A stretch of 64,000 nt of DNA from Nautilus pompilius (GCA_018389105.1 JACATO010000589.1:980001-1044000), one strand, 5' to 3'; positions 26,739-41,700 are shown, counted from the stretch's first letter. Numbers and translations: made by a program. The notes: generated by a model not told the origin, from the sequence alone.

Positions 26739-29700
26739 GTGTATTCAGTATCAATTTGAAGAATGACTCCAATCATATGTAATGATATAAAAAAATAATT
26801 TTTGGTTCAGTAGTTTTGCAGATTTTTCTCCTTTCAATAACAGACATTTTTATTGCAGGTAACTTGTACAGGTGTATGTCAACAATCCTCCCAACTCTGT
26901 GTAGTTTGCATAATTAGGTACAGAGTATCAATCTTACATTCCACAATTTTTTAAAGATTCATTGTTAATTTTTACCTTCATTTACAAAAAGATTTAAACA
27001 TAAACGTTTTTCTTTTGTATTATGTATAGTTCTTCAGAATTTTTTAAAATAATTATTTCTATTTATTTGCTCTACTTCAGAATGTGAGGACTTCAGATTT
27101 GGAGAAAATTGTGGGTATTCCTGCAAATGTTTGAATAAGACAGAGGTTTGTCACAAACGTACAGGAGAATGTCCCATCAGTGGCTGGCCATCATCATACA
27201 GAGGAGACAATTACTCATCTGGTATTTTGGAATTTCTAATAATCAAATAATCTGCTTAATTTTCAAAAGAAATTAATTCTTTTTGTAATTTTGTTGTTTA
27301 TTCTTTCCCATGAAAAGCAGTACTAGAGATTATACAACTGTAGGTAGAAATTTTGCCTTTGGTAATTATACAGCTCGTAAGATTATGATGATTATTTGGA
27401 CATGAGAACATTAGATTGTTTGTAGATGTCTGTATAAATGATAATGGAAAAATTTCATTGTTTATATTTGTAACCTGATTTTATTTAGGTAAAGTTTATT
27501 TTTAGCCAATTATATTATGGTTTTCCAAACAAAATAAAAATTTCATTAGGATGCAGCTTGATAAAAACTATCGTTCAAAAAGAAAAGGAAATCTTTGTCT
27601 GTTCACAAAGTGACTATTAATGTTGATAGCTGGTGGGTTAAACCAAAAAATGACTTCTCCTGTAGAGAAACTAATGGTTCCCATTATGGGAGTTAGTTTT
27701 GGTCTTTGAGTCTTCCTTGAGGACAGAATTATCCTATCATATAAACCAAAGTATCAGAACAAAGAAAACCACACTTCATTACTTTGTTTAGGTTTGCATT
27801 TATTAATTTATGTAGATAAAAAGTTCTTTTTTATGTATTGTTTATTTTTTTCTTAAGAGAAAAAACATTATAAAGCATAAAATTTACTGATATTTGCATG
27901 GGTGTCCACAAGGTATAGCAAAAGGGGCAGCTGTTCTCCTCTCCTACTGGAATGTTGGTGGTGATTGCGTAATGATAGCATTATTTCTGTCCCAATTCTC
28001 CATGCACCAGTGAGCATGGTGAATTGAGCACCTGACTGTGTTTGGCCAAAGGCAAAAGATCAAAGGCTAGGAATAAAGTAGCAAGATAGGAAAATGCAAT
28101 ATAAGGTACTTAGAAAGCTTGTGCATTTCAAAGTGTATAGTTAAACCATCTGTCACTCTGTCTAGTTTTGAGAAACAAGCTGATAGTGTTATTTAAGATG
28201 TGAAGGGATTGCTAATTGATTATTATGACTCTATTTTTATTGATTAGTTAATGACCCTAGCAGCACATACATTGGTTAATTAATTCAGATCCCACTGGGA
28301 AGTACAATTTGGCAAAGGAATCCTCATCCAATAGCTGAGTGATTCAGTCAAGCTAAGTCAAGAATGATTTAACTTTGTATTTGTTTTAGATATTTCGTTT
28401 ATCTTCATTTTTTGAAAATGGATATCAGAAAAATTTTAGCAAAGCAGAAATTATAAACACCAAAGAAAAAAATACAAAAGAAGACAGGATCTTATGAACA
28501 AATCTCTGGTCCAGATTTAACAACATCAGCTAAATCTGATTACCCTAATCATTCTGATGATAATCCTGATGATGATATATTGCAGGTTAATTTGTATATA
28601 AAACTAACAGACAATCTTAAACACAGTCTACTTGTAAAAAGTAACTTATTTCTTGAGAATTACGATCTCAAAAAGGATCTTAGAGTTTCATCGAGTGTGG
28701 CTAAATCAATATTCACCATGGCTTAGTTATTCCCCACATGTAAAAGGAGCAATTTGTAAATATTGTACAATTTTCCCACAGTGAGTTCATCATGGAACAC
28801 AGGGGACCCTTCACCATGACAGCTTTTACAAAATATAAAGACTTTCATGAAAGTACAAGAAGTCATATTCTTCACACTTGGCACAGAAATGTGCAGGTGA
28901 ATGCAATTAAATTTTTGGCCATCAGGTAAAAACTGGAAACGAACAATGTGTGTGCCAACTGGTCAGTGCTTTGAAGTGGAGCATTGAACAGAACCAGAAA
29001 GCCTTATATCCAATATTGTCCACCATTCTATTTTGTTGTACATGTAACATTGCTTTACATGGTCAAGGAAGCAAACTGGAAATGTTTAATGCCTGCTTAG
29101 TTTTCATATTGAATCAGGAAATGAAATGCTATAAAGCATTTGGAAAATTCTCCAGCTGATGCTCTCTATACATCTGTCCATGTAAAAAATGAACTAATCA
29201 GTTTCAACAATTGCTGATGAAAGTGCTGACATAACTGGAAAGGAGCAATTGTCACTTGCAGTACATTTTATTGACACAAAGATTACTGAAAATATTATCC
29301 AAGAGGAATTTCTTTGATTTGCAAGACAATATGAACTGGATGCTACTTCAGTTGCCAATACTATTAGTGGTATTCATCAGAGTACAGAGTTTGGTTTGAA
29401 TCTAGAAAAATTACATGGCTAAGGATATGACAGATGCTTTGCAGTGGCAGGAAAAAAAAAATGTCTTGTAAACAACAATAAAATGTAAGTATTCAAAATC
29501 TGTTTTTGTCCATTGTACTGCTCATAAACTCAGTTTGGTCATGAATTACTTAATCATGTACCTAAGACACAATACAATTGGTACAATGAAAGGTATTATA
29601 CGATTTTTTCATAAGAGTCCAAAGAGAAGATATCCTTTCCAAAATATGCCACTACTATTTGAAATGCATTGGACTGTAAAACACTTAAGTATTAGAATTT

Positions 29701-32700
29701 TTCTGATAACTTTGTATGCATTTTTTATCAGTTAAGCATACTAGCCACTACAGCTTTAGGTAAAATATGATGGATGCACACCATTTAGAATCTGCTTCAA
29801 ACACAATGATGTTTATTTTTCATTTGATTGTAATTTCTAGCTATTCAGCAATACTAGAATCTGTAACACAAGTTCTCCGGCAGTTTTACTTGATATAATA
29901 AAAGTATTATAATGTTCAGGAACTTATAAGTGTGTTTCATGAACACTGACAAAAAGCAGAAGAACATTTCAATAAATTTTTTGCTAAAGCTCAACAGTTA
30001 TCAAAGAACTCTATCTGTCTGTTCCTGGCCAATGCAGATGGCAGAGATTTTGATCTATTGTTGGTAGCTCAATCGTGGAGGAATATTTTTGTCAAAATTG
30101 TTTGCACCATATTTAGACTCAACCATTTCATCACTAAAAAACCGGTTTGCTGCAGAAAATAAACAAAATTTCTGTCTTTTTCACTTTCATACCATATAAA
30201 TGGGGCACATTGGATGTGAAGAACCAAATTGTGAAAATAAGTAGTGTATGAAATTGAAAACTTGGAAGGTGATTCTATCATTTGGTTTGAAATGTGGTCC
30301 AAAAAGGAGGGTGGGCATTGTGTTAGCAAATTAAAAAGTTGACTCATTGAGCTGTTAGAGTACACTGATCTCTTCCCTTCCATTCATCAAGCATTTGATA
30401 TTGCTCTAACATTTCCAGTAAAAGTCTGCACAGCAGAAAGGTCATTCAGTGCTGAGAAGGTTGAAAACATGGCTGAGGTCAGCATTGGCAGATGATCATT
30501 GATCTAGACCAGAGGTCTCCAAACTACGGCCCACGGGCCACATCTGGCCCACAGCATGATTCTATCCGGCCCGTGGCAACTTTCCCCCAACCACACGGTC
30601 AGACGGTAGAAAAAACACAAACATCTAATTTTTATTTGCTCAAAAGGGTTTATAGACATAGATAGCTAGACGCATGCATGCGCCTTACCTTTAGGCCCTT
30701 CTTGTCTAGACATGCTTTATTGAGAATCAATGACCCTTTCACGCACTGATGTAAACTTAACCACTTTGATGCAGTTAACATGGTCATTATTCAGTGGCTA
30801 GTTTATAAATTGCATCTGCAGCTCAGTCAATCGTTATCAGCATGTTGAAACACTCGCAACATCTGGAAACTAACCGGAGAAAGAAAGTAACTGTTTAATT
30901 CTGTGAGTGACTCTATTTTGTCTTTGCACCAATTACTTATTCTATGTTTGAATTAGTTTCGGCTGTGCTATTGCATGTAGTACGATATAGAAGTCTTGCT
31001 GATTTCTCTGAATGTTACCTACTTAAATATTTAATACAGTCCACGTCCAAAGTCAGTGTGAATCTTAAATTGCAAGGTGAAACAAATCTGATTTGTGATC
31101 TCTTAATGCACGTCCAGGCTTTCCAAAAAAAATTGAAACTCTTTGAAGGACAGCTTCTTGTTAAGAACTTGGCTCATTTTCCATGCTCTGACAAGTTGCA
31201 GAACGAAAGAGAGGTGGAATTTCCTTTTGGTTTTGCTATAGAAGTCATTACAGACTTATTAGCACAATTTCTGCAATGATTTTCTGATCTTGATCAGAAA
31301 ACAGAGGAAATTAAGCTGTTTCAAAACCCGTTCGATTGCAATGTTGAAACTCTCCCAAACCGGCTTCAGTTAGAAATAATTGATCTTCAGTCAGATGCAA
31401 TGCTCCAAAGCAAGTATAAGGAGGGAGATCTTATAAAGTTTTATAAATCATTGCATCCTGAACATTTTCCGAATTTGAGGCGATTTGCCATGGGATTGCT
31501 GTCGATCTTTGGCACTACCTATCTCTGCGAACAAACTTCAAAGATGAAGTATATATTAAATCGAAATATCAATCAAATTTATCCGATGAACACTTGGCGT
31601 CCATCCTAATAATTGGCTCATCAAGCTTAAAACCTAAGTACGGAGACATTTTGAAATCAAAGACTCAGTTCCATCATTCCCATTAAACTTGATCTGATCT
31701 TTGTGTTCATTTATGTTAGTGTGTCTCAATATTCTTTCTTACTTTGATTAAATTTGTAATCTTAAAGAAAATACAATTGAACAAAAATGGCCTTCTTTTC
31801 CTATCTGCAGTTGAGTATTTGCTGATTCTGGCAGAACCCTTTCTTTGGTTTGAGATTATTAATCATTCATAAGTTTGATTGACATTTTTTTCTTTGTAAT
31901 TATCCAATCTGGCTCGTGCAGGTGTGTCAGACATGCCATCTGGCCTGCGGTCTGAAAAGTTTGGAGACCTCTGGTCTAGACCAGTGGTTCTCAACTGGGA
32001 GCCATATCACATTGCTGGGGGGCCACCTGAAGGAAATAGTATATTGGGGAGCCACAGACATATTTTAATGGACCATACCAATTTAACTTTGAGGCATTAA
32101 ATTACTTTGTCATAATCCTCACATTGCATTGTGTTAATTTCATGAGCAATGTTATTCAACATTACGATTGGTCTGCTTACGTACTATTTAGCAGCGGTTA
32201 ATTATTTTAATGCATACAGCTGTATCCCCCACTCTTGGAACATTCAGCAGTGATTGGTCATGCCTCTGGCAGCAAACAGCTGTTCCAACTTCAAGGGCTG
32301 CCAATGCTTGGATTTTCCTCACAGATCTTGAGTTTTCTCTTATTGTCTGGTTTTGAGTTTTTATTATCATTATTGGTACTATTGTACTTATTAATATTAT
32401 TATTATTGAGAAACTTTCTCTTTTACATATATTCAAAATAGCTCTTTAAATATTTTCACTTCTGTGAAAGCTGTATTTGACTGAACACGTTTCAGTACAC
32501 TTCTCACTGTACTGTCTGGGCAGCTTAGTGACTGCAGCCATCAGTCACCTGATTGCATCACAATCCCTCCGGGTTAGCTTACCCTGGTGTCACCAGCCCC
32601 CTGACGGCTTCCTGTCACTCTGCCACCAGGACAATATGCACTGCTGACAGTAGCCGGAAGTCATCCCGCCACCCTGGACAATGTGTCTAGTGGCAAAGGC

Positions 32701-35700
32701 TAGGAGCCCGAACTTTGACTGTACATGGTGGGACTGGTGCAGTCAAGCTGCACTCCCATTGGCTGGCATCAGCGGCTACAAAAGCTGGACAGGGACTTCA
32801 TGGGACACCAGCATCAGACACACACGAGCTAGTGAATATCAGGCCAATATCGGCCCCAACACATTAAAGCTACTTGGTCAGTGATTGTCATGTTGATGCA
32901 AGCATTTCAGTGAATTTCACTATTATTACAGTAAGTGTAAATGTGAAAACATTTAAAACCGTGTAATAACATTTGATTCTTCTTTATTAATGATAATTTT
33001 AACTAAAAAGTATTTTACTTCTCGTTACCAACACCCGTGGAAAAATTCATGGATATACTCATATTGGAATTTCTATGAAATGTTTTTATATTAGAAAAAA
33101 AACTAGTTATCTTATTTACATTTATTTACTGTACAAGTTCTTTAATTATATTACTTTTATAATTAGATTGAGAACATAAAAGATGAGTAGGTACAAAAAT
33201 ATCTATAGTTACGACATATTAGAAGTGCTAACCAACTGCACAATTGGTGTAACTTTATTCCTGTTATGCAAGATTTATACATTATATATAGAGATTTAAC
33301 CATAACTGAAGTGTCTCATCAGTCGGCAGACTAAATAGGTTTTGCCTCTCCTGAAGAAGTAAACGTTTATTATTCAATAAATAATGGAAATAATAATTTG
33401 TAGGTGTGCATTCTAATATACTCGTATATATTTAATTATGTTGGTTGTATAATTTTCATATTTCTAACAAAGATTAATAAAATGTATAACTTTATGACGA
33501 AGTTTTAAGTTGAGGGAAAACAAGAATATTGATGTTCTATGATTTTAAGATCTAACGATATTTGCTAAATCATTAGAAGCAGCATCTTTAAAATTACAGT
33601 AGATTTATGTGCGTTGCTTCCTAATGCAGTAAATATCTTCAATATTAGATCTATAATATTTTTGCACTCTTACAGTATATATATACCAATCAGATTTCAG
33701 CCTTTATTATTTGGTTTATTTTTTGACTTCAGATTACCCATGGCTGCTGCAACAAAGAAAAAATGCCGACAGCATTCCATTGAATATTTGGCCTATGGTT
33801 TTATTCCATCACAAGAGAGTATCACAAAACCAATGTGTCTTATGTGTATGACTGCACTGTCAAATGAAAGCATGAGGCCATGTAAGCTTCAAAACCATTT
33901 GGAGACAATGCACAAAGAAAAGAAAAACAAATCAATAGATTACTTTAAAAAACTATATGATGATTCTCAAGCAAGAAAAACATTGGATCAGATGTTTAGC
34001 AAACAAGTAAGCAAAAGAGATAAAGGTTTACTTGCATCTTATGAGACTTCCAAGATAATTGCAAAAGCTGGAAAACCTCATAATATTGGTGAAACTTAAA
34101 TTTTGCCAGCAGTATCTGTTGTAATTTCAGCTGTCATGAACCAAAATGCAAATGAAATTACTAATTTCATCCCTTTGAACAAGTCATCAGTATCAAGGCG
34201 CATTGACGAAATGGCTGATGATGTTGAAAAGCAACTAGTTGCCCAATTGCAAGTGAAACAGTTTGCCCTGCAACTCAATGAATCTACTTTGAGGGATAAT
34301 GAAGCCATTATTTTGGTGTATGACAGGTTTTTCGATGATAATCGGCAGAGAAAGGAAATGCTTTTTGCCTGAACTCTTAAAACAGACATAAAGGTGAAAC
34401 AATTTTCAAATAAGTTGAGACTTATTTCAAGGAGAACAGTATTCCACTTGGAAATATAATGGCTTGTGCTACTGATGGTGCTTCATCAATGGTAGGTAGA
34501 TATAGAGGTTTCATTGCACAGCTAAAAAAATGCTTTGCCTGAGTATTTTGCATACACTGCATGATCCACCGCCAACACTTGGTTGCAAAACAATTGGATG
34601 GACGTTTGCATGACACCCATACCATTGTAATAAAAGCTGTCAACCTTATTAAATCAAATGCACTTCAAGATCATCTCTTTCATGAACTTTGTAGTCAAAA
34701 TGGAGAAGAGTTTGACCACCTTATAATGCATACAGAGGTGCATTGGTTATCTGAAGGTAGTTGTCTTCGTCGCTTTGTTGCACTTTGGGACTATTGTTTC
34801 ATTTCTGAATAGCAAGCAGCTCGGCAAACAGTTGGTTGCTGTGAGATGTGATATATTTTACTCATCAGATGTATTTGAAAAGCTGAATTTGCTTAATAAA
34901 CAGTTACAAGGAAAACACTGTGATCTAATATCTTGCAAAGAAGCTATTACTGCTTTCCTTGGAAAACTCAAGCTGTTCAGGATTAATATAGGACGTCGTG
35001 CATTGGAGCAGTTTCCATGTCTGGCCTCGATTAGCAATGAATTGCATGATGATGACCTTGCTGTGTATGTTGAACATTTGAAAAATTTGCACGATGATAT
35101 GCAAGCTCGGTTAAACGATCTACTGGAGATAAATATTCCAGTTTGGGTGATGATTCCATTTGAAGTAAATGCTGCTGATGTAGACATTGCTTTACAGGAG
35201 AGCCTTATTAAAGTACAGAGTGACCAAGAAGCTCAAGCTAGATTCAAAGATCAGAAACATAATATATGGAAAAGTAGTGATGCTGCTAAGAAATATATAC
35301 TACTCTGGGAGAAAGCAAAGTTGTATGTTATTGCTTTTCCCATATCTTACCTTGTTGAATCTAACTTTAGTCGTGTGTCTCACTTGCTATCAAAAGCTCA
35401 TAACCACCTTGATATTGTACAAAGAGGTGATCTTCATCTGTCATTGACAACGCTGGAGACATATATTAAAAAACTTGCGGATCTACATCAACCACAAGGA
35501 TCGCATTGAATGAATAAACAATGATAAAAATGTTTTGTTTCAAAGATTTCCTATGAATATAGTGCACATTATAATAGGTCTTTGGCAATCCTTATATGTA
35601 TTGTAGGTTATGCTACTAGTGCACATTCATATTTCATAGAATTTTGTTTGTTAAAATATAAGTTTATTTGCATAGAATTGGTTATTTTTGTAAGCTAAAA

Positions 35701-38700
35701 TATTTTTGTTTTTTATAATACAACTGCAACTCATATATGCTGTAAATAGTAAAATAAGCATTTTTTTTAATTTTTACCTCTAACGACTATGAGAGGGCCA
35801 CCAAAGTAAATTACGAGTCAGAAGGGGCCATTAGCAAAAAAAAAGGGTTGAGAACCACTGGTCTAGACTTTGTGTGATAAATGTTTATAGAGTAAAAGTT
35901 ACAGCTAACAAGCATAAACTCATTCCAAGAGCAATTGATACATTTGGACAAGACCAGAGATGTTTACAATTTATTATCAATAAAAAATGTTTTTTTTTTG
36001 TTTGTTTAATCATTGGGATTGATGATGAGGTAACAGAATAGCAAAAGAAGAAACTAATATAGAAAAAATAAATCTTAAAAGATCATAGATGAATCATAAG
36101 AAATATTTGTAAGTAAAAAAAAAATACTGATCAGAATCAAAATATCTTCGATAGGAAAAAGAAACAAATTAGTACCTTTTTATTTTTTGACTGTAGTGTA
36201 TTTTCATTACTAGGCACAATCTCTGCACTTTAAATTATTTTGTCAATTTGCCCCTCTCCCCTGGAAAAAATCCAGCTGATGCCTTTTGTCATTTGTAAAG
36301 AGGTCATCTGTATTCTGAATCATTAATTTATTGTACAATCAGACAAATCAAACTGTCTATTAAAACCAAACAAAATGTATTTAAGTGTCTAAAACTCAGT
36401 TCACAAGTGACTGTTATAAATTTATATACAAACAACAGTTGTTAATTTTTGTATATATTTACTTATTAAAACAGATCTGTTAAGGTGTAACCCCATTTTT
36501 ATCTGATTATTTATTTCATAAATATGGTCACGTCTGGCAGATAAATGATTTCTGGGTTCTGTCCTAATAGAAGATAAATATTGATTATTTTCAAAGGTTA
36601 TACATATTATTCTTACTGCAGAAGCATTATGCTAATTTAATATTTCTTATGCATTATCCTGTAGAGAAAAAAATCAGTGCAGACTGACTCTCTCTCACAC
36701 ACAATAAAGTAAAATATGATGTTTTTCTAACACTTGAAGCTTCATCCTGTTTTTTTTTTAAAGAAAATGTCATGATTTTGTTCAACTGGACATTTAATGT
36801 ATACAAAAGGATATTAAAAACATTTAATTAAAGTCTATCACTTGTATAAAAACTACCAAGAATAGTGGTTATGTTTTCTGTGGGAAATAATGAACTTGTG
36901 GCACCATGAAAGATAATATGAAATAATTTGTATAATTGAGAATAACTCTAAAAGAGAAGAGTGTGACTCAGAAATAGTGGATGTGAAGGAAAAACTGTTC
37001 CTTGATTCACATAAAATATGATTTCGATATCTAAGCCTCAATGTCAGAAAAGGAATCTATAAACAATCTTTCTGGTATTGAAGTTTGTATGTACCTGTTA
37101 TTGGAAGAGATGGAAAGTCAAGTTGTTATTGGTAAGTGGTGTAGATGAAATTAAATCCATTGTAAGATATTTTGACATTTGAGTGACATTTGTTTGCTGA
37201 AATTGAGTTTAGAAATATATTTTGTTTGAATTTTATTGTAAATTTATTTTCTTACAGAAATCTTTTATTGAATGAAACACTCATCATTTTATTTTATTAT
37301 CGAAGATTCTTGTCAGTTTTAAACAATTTGATTATCTGCTTTGTCACTTGTGGCAATAGTTAAAATTTTAAAAAAGTTTTTATTGAAAATGTAAAAATGA
37401 TCAGTTTCTATATATGATATTATTTACATATTTATTTATTTTCAGAACAAAATGAAAAGGTATTCACATACCAAGCCCTTGCTTATGTAATTGTGGCCAT
37501 TGCTCTTCTGTCAGTTTTGTTATTTTTGCTGGTTTCACTTTTGGTTTACAAAAAGTAAGTTGTTGGTGTTTTTTTAGAATTAGAGGTCTGTTTTCTCTGA
37601 AACTCTAAATAATAAGAGAAAAGAAAAAATATAGGAATCAATAAATCACTCAAACTAACAAATTTCATTCTATTATACAGAAAAAAGAAACTTTACTTCT
37701 TGTACTTAGGTTTTTCTATGGAAAAGTTCTTTACTTATACACATTAGAATTCATATTAATGTTTCAATATTTAAATAATGTGCCAGTGAATGTTGTTATG
37801 TTTTTGTGAAAATATGTTTATACGAGTCATAATACTATATCTGTATCTCGTTTACCTAAAGTTAAAATGATACACATTTTTTGTTATTGAGATTCCCCAT
37901 TGAAAATTTAAATTATATTTTTTGTTTTGAATCAAAAGAATTTAACTATATACTACAATGAAATTATCAAGAAGGATGTTCTTAGCTGTACTTATGAGAT
38001 AAATTTCTTGAAGTCAGCTTACAAAAACATTTCAGATAACACTGGCCAAATTGATGATGGAGGTTGTAACTTGTAACAATGTTGACTGGTTGCTGTGGGA
38101 TTGTTCTGTAATATTGTGGGTATGATTTAGTCAAAGTCTGCACACATGAACTGTGACTAGAAATTTCTTTTGGTAGGTTAGTTGTAAAATGGCTCCACAC
38201 AGGTTGTATTTCATAAAAATTGCAGTGTTGCACAAATTTTCATTAGGAAAATAAATACATGCCACCACAGATACAATGACATTTGATGGCAGTCATAGGG
38301 ACACAAGAGTCTAAACAAACCATCAAGACACCCCTGTCTCTAAAGATTGCATGCCAGACCTCCATATGTTGGTATTCCATTGAGCAGTTATCAGTGCAAT
38401 ACTTAATAAGTCTGAACAAGGTAGCATCATCATTGAAAAAGAATCTGCTGGCAGAAGTACTGTTTTTTGTGAAAGTCGGTTCAGTTTAGATTTCTCCTGG
38501 GGCAGGTTACATAAATATTGTCATCAAAAAGAATGTTATGGTGGTAGTGGCAAAGTAATGTTTTGGGATAGATGTAAGTAACTGGATGAGATTGTGAGAC
38601 CAATAGTCGTCGTCGTCCTCCATCCAGAAATAGACCGGGGTTTGTGTTCTAAAATGCCAATGCCAGGATATGTTAACTGCATTTTATAGGACCACCAGTG

Positions 38701-41700
38701 TTTCAAGAATTTACTGGAACAACTATGTCCACAGGTCCTTCACTCATGAAGCATATTTCACAAATACATAAAACCCAGAATTTCTTTCCAAATAACCCAC
38801 ATGATCTGGGTATGGCCTTGGCCAAGGTGTTGTAAGCAATACCTGTAATTGGATTTCTTATTTCAAGCATCTGCAAATGATTTTGACTACCTATAGTCCC
38901 AACCTAGTCTCAAACAATATTGCCTGTCAGTTCTTTCATAATATTTTTACTTCATATAATGCCAGGAGAAATTTGATGAAATTTTTTGTTAACGTGTTGT
39001 AATGAAATGCATGGGCTAATTTGGCTAAGAAATAAGCTGTCATTTATTACTTGTGAAGAATTCTAAAAAGTGAAATTAAATATATAATGTCAAATTCTAA
39101 TATCTCTAGATTCTTTTCACCATATAAATTTTAACAATAGAGTATGTTTAGTGAATACCAATAATAATAGGAAACAAATTTATATTTGCTTAAAATTGCA
39201 GGTTTTTTATTCAATATTTGTTTACTTTTATTTCAGGAAATGTTCGCTTGAACAGGCTAAATCCTGCAGTCTTATCTCTACCAAAGGTTTGTAAAATAAT
39301 CTCTGACTATGTATGCTAGTTGAAAAAATGAATACGATATATTTTTGTTAATTTTGTTGTGTAACTACGATTTCAGATTTTTTTAACATTAATTTTCTGA
39401 TCCAGTTAAGGAGAAAATAATTACATTGAATTTCTTTTCTAAAGTAATGATTCCCAAACTGGAGGGAATGCTCTCAAAGGTCTGCAGGAATTCCAGGCAG
39501 GGCATTAGGAGAAAAAAATTTTTTCAATCACTGATGACTAGAAGATTCTAGAATTTGAAGTTTTCATAAAAATTCTTATTAAAACATTATTTTGTATTAC
39601 TTGACATTATTTCTTGCTAATTTGAAACTTTAAAATAAAATAAAGCAATATTAAATATCTATATGCATATTTTTCAATAATAGAACCATTAAATTAATTT
39701 CAATAAAAAATGGCGGGGGGGCATGAGGATTTGATAAACACCAAAAGGGGGCTTTATGTCCAAAGGATAGGGAACCACTGTTTTAAAGGGTGCATTTAAC
39801 TGAGACAGCAGTCTTTTCTACTGCATAATTTTATAATTAGAACCAAGAATGTTCATAATTGTTAGATTTATATTCATTAGTTGGTTTTCTGCCTGTATGT
39901 TTGCATACACATCTTTGTATGAATTTGTATTCCTGTATTAGAGTTTAAAAGATTTTCCATTTATTTGCTGATGGTTTGCCTGTGAATGCATTGGAAATCA
40001 GTGTTTTCTGCAATAGCTGAGTGACTGCAAACAAATTAAATAATATTCCATGCATGCTGAACTTTTCATTTGAAAATTATACTTGATCTGATTTTAAGCT
40101 ACTGAATATCCATGAAAATGACACAAGTTTATTCCATTAAGAAATATATTTAGATATTTTTATGATTGGTGTGATTATTGTTATCTTAGAAAATATCATA
40201 TTAAAAGACTGGGTATTGTTTTAATTTTTAATGAAAACACTGTAGCATGGATAACAGTCATTCCAAGAACAGCCCCAGTAAACAGATTGGCATTTTTTTC
40301 TCTTTCACACATACACATATCTATATATATATATATGTGGCATCTACAATTGAGGCTTAAACTGAGATTTCAGCCTTTTTATGTTTGTTGTGTGTGAATC
40401 CAGTACGAAGCAAAGTGAACACAGTTAAATAAACATAACAATCTTATTATGAGTAGTAGATTCAGGGAGGCCAGTCCAAACTCAGCAAACCACCTCAGTC
40501 AGCTGAACTCAAACCAGAACTCCCCTTAAAAGTATATTTATAAGATAAAGTAATTAAATATGTTTAGATAATCTTTAGCATGGTGTACTATGAAAAAACA
40601 AAACTGTTGAAATTCTCAACTTGCCACTAATTATTAATCAAGCAGTACATAAACTGATGAGTAGTATCTAGTTTTTAAAGAATAATCACAATAATTTAAT
40701 GTTTTATGGTACAAGATGGTGATGTGTAGCCAGGTGCAAGTGGATGATGCACCTACACATTGCAAAATCATAGCAACAATCTATTTTGGGAGAGAACAGC
40801 AACCCAGAGCCAGGTAAGTGAAGGACAAGCAACAGAAAGTTGGGTATGGGAACCATCATTAACTTTAGTGATGTTAGGATAACTAAACAGCTGGACAGGG
40901 CAGTGTTTGCTTCTCAACAGTTGAATCACTTCCTGGGTGTGAACTGGTCTCCTTTGAAATAGGACAGTCTTTTTTGAGACATACAATATTATCTCTGCTC
41001 TTGGTCATGTATTGTGTCTTTTACTCCTATCCTTATCACAAGAATGCTGTGATGTTCTTCATACTTTACATTTTTGCTTGGAGTAGGGTATTTTCTATAT
41101 GGAAACAATGCTACCACTCAGGGCCACTCACCATCATCAAGGAAATAGAGATCAATCACAACAGATGGCCACCAGAGAGTCTTCTGAGGCCACCAAAGCA
41201 AACCTTTCCATAACAGATGCTACATGATTTGTTTTTCAGAAGAAAACCAATGTACAGTTATAAACCCTGGGACAGTATATCCTGACTTGTTTGCATATAT
41301 AAATACATCGACCACTGTAGATGTGAAAGTAACTGACCAGTGGGATTTTGTATTGCAGAAGCTTAACTCTCCTGCTATAATGACAGAATTCAAGGTAAAT
41401 CTTGCCTGTCTTTATTTTTTTTGGTTTTGATAAACAATGAATAATTAATTATCAGTCAGTAATTTAGATATTTTTGCACAAACTATTACATATGTTTGTT
41501 TTTCTGGTTTTATCCCCAGACTTTATTACCTGGACTTATACATCCCCACAATGTTGGCAAGATGCTTGAAAACAAGCCGAAAAACAGATTCCAAACAATT
41601 CTTCCTTGTAAGTTTTTGCACGATGCTTACTGCTGTAGGTACACAAATAGCAGTAAAATTCTAAATTAAAAACTTGCTTACAACTATGAAGTTCTAAACC

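Larger units (their letters stand above)
23532..27375. repeat. Tandem duplication unit, copy 2
   Basis: It repeats 19109 onward, including identical exon c and a closely similar a-type exon. Similarity to copy 1 weakens after about 27240 and breaks at about 27375, where the sequence instead resembles 21912-22070. The second copy is therefore shortened at its right end. Confidence 0.88.
27897..36287 (+). mobile_element. Decayed ZMYM1-like hAT transposon, interrupted by two later hATs
   Basis: The limits are set by where the paralogous intron sequence breaks and resumes. The imperfect 8-base flanks gatatttg and gtcatttg suggest the target duplication. The ends contain aaaaggggca and tgcccctct, which fit as degraded inverted termini. 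The coding part starts near ATG 28418 (MDIRKILAKQ) and runs through many stops to a C-terminal hAT dimerisation block (FPVKVCTAERSFSA) near 30420-30460. After the nested insertions the tail continues at 35869. Borders are uncertain by several bases. Confidence 0.7.

Noticed and set aside
32500-32890. Higher-GC stretch inside the hAT-Charlie element as a separate SINE or gene
   Set aside because: It lies wholly inside the element before the transposase start, with no own termini or target duplication; probably the element's 5' untranslated part.
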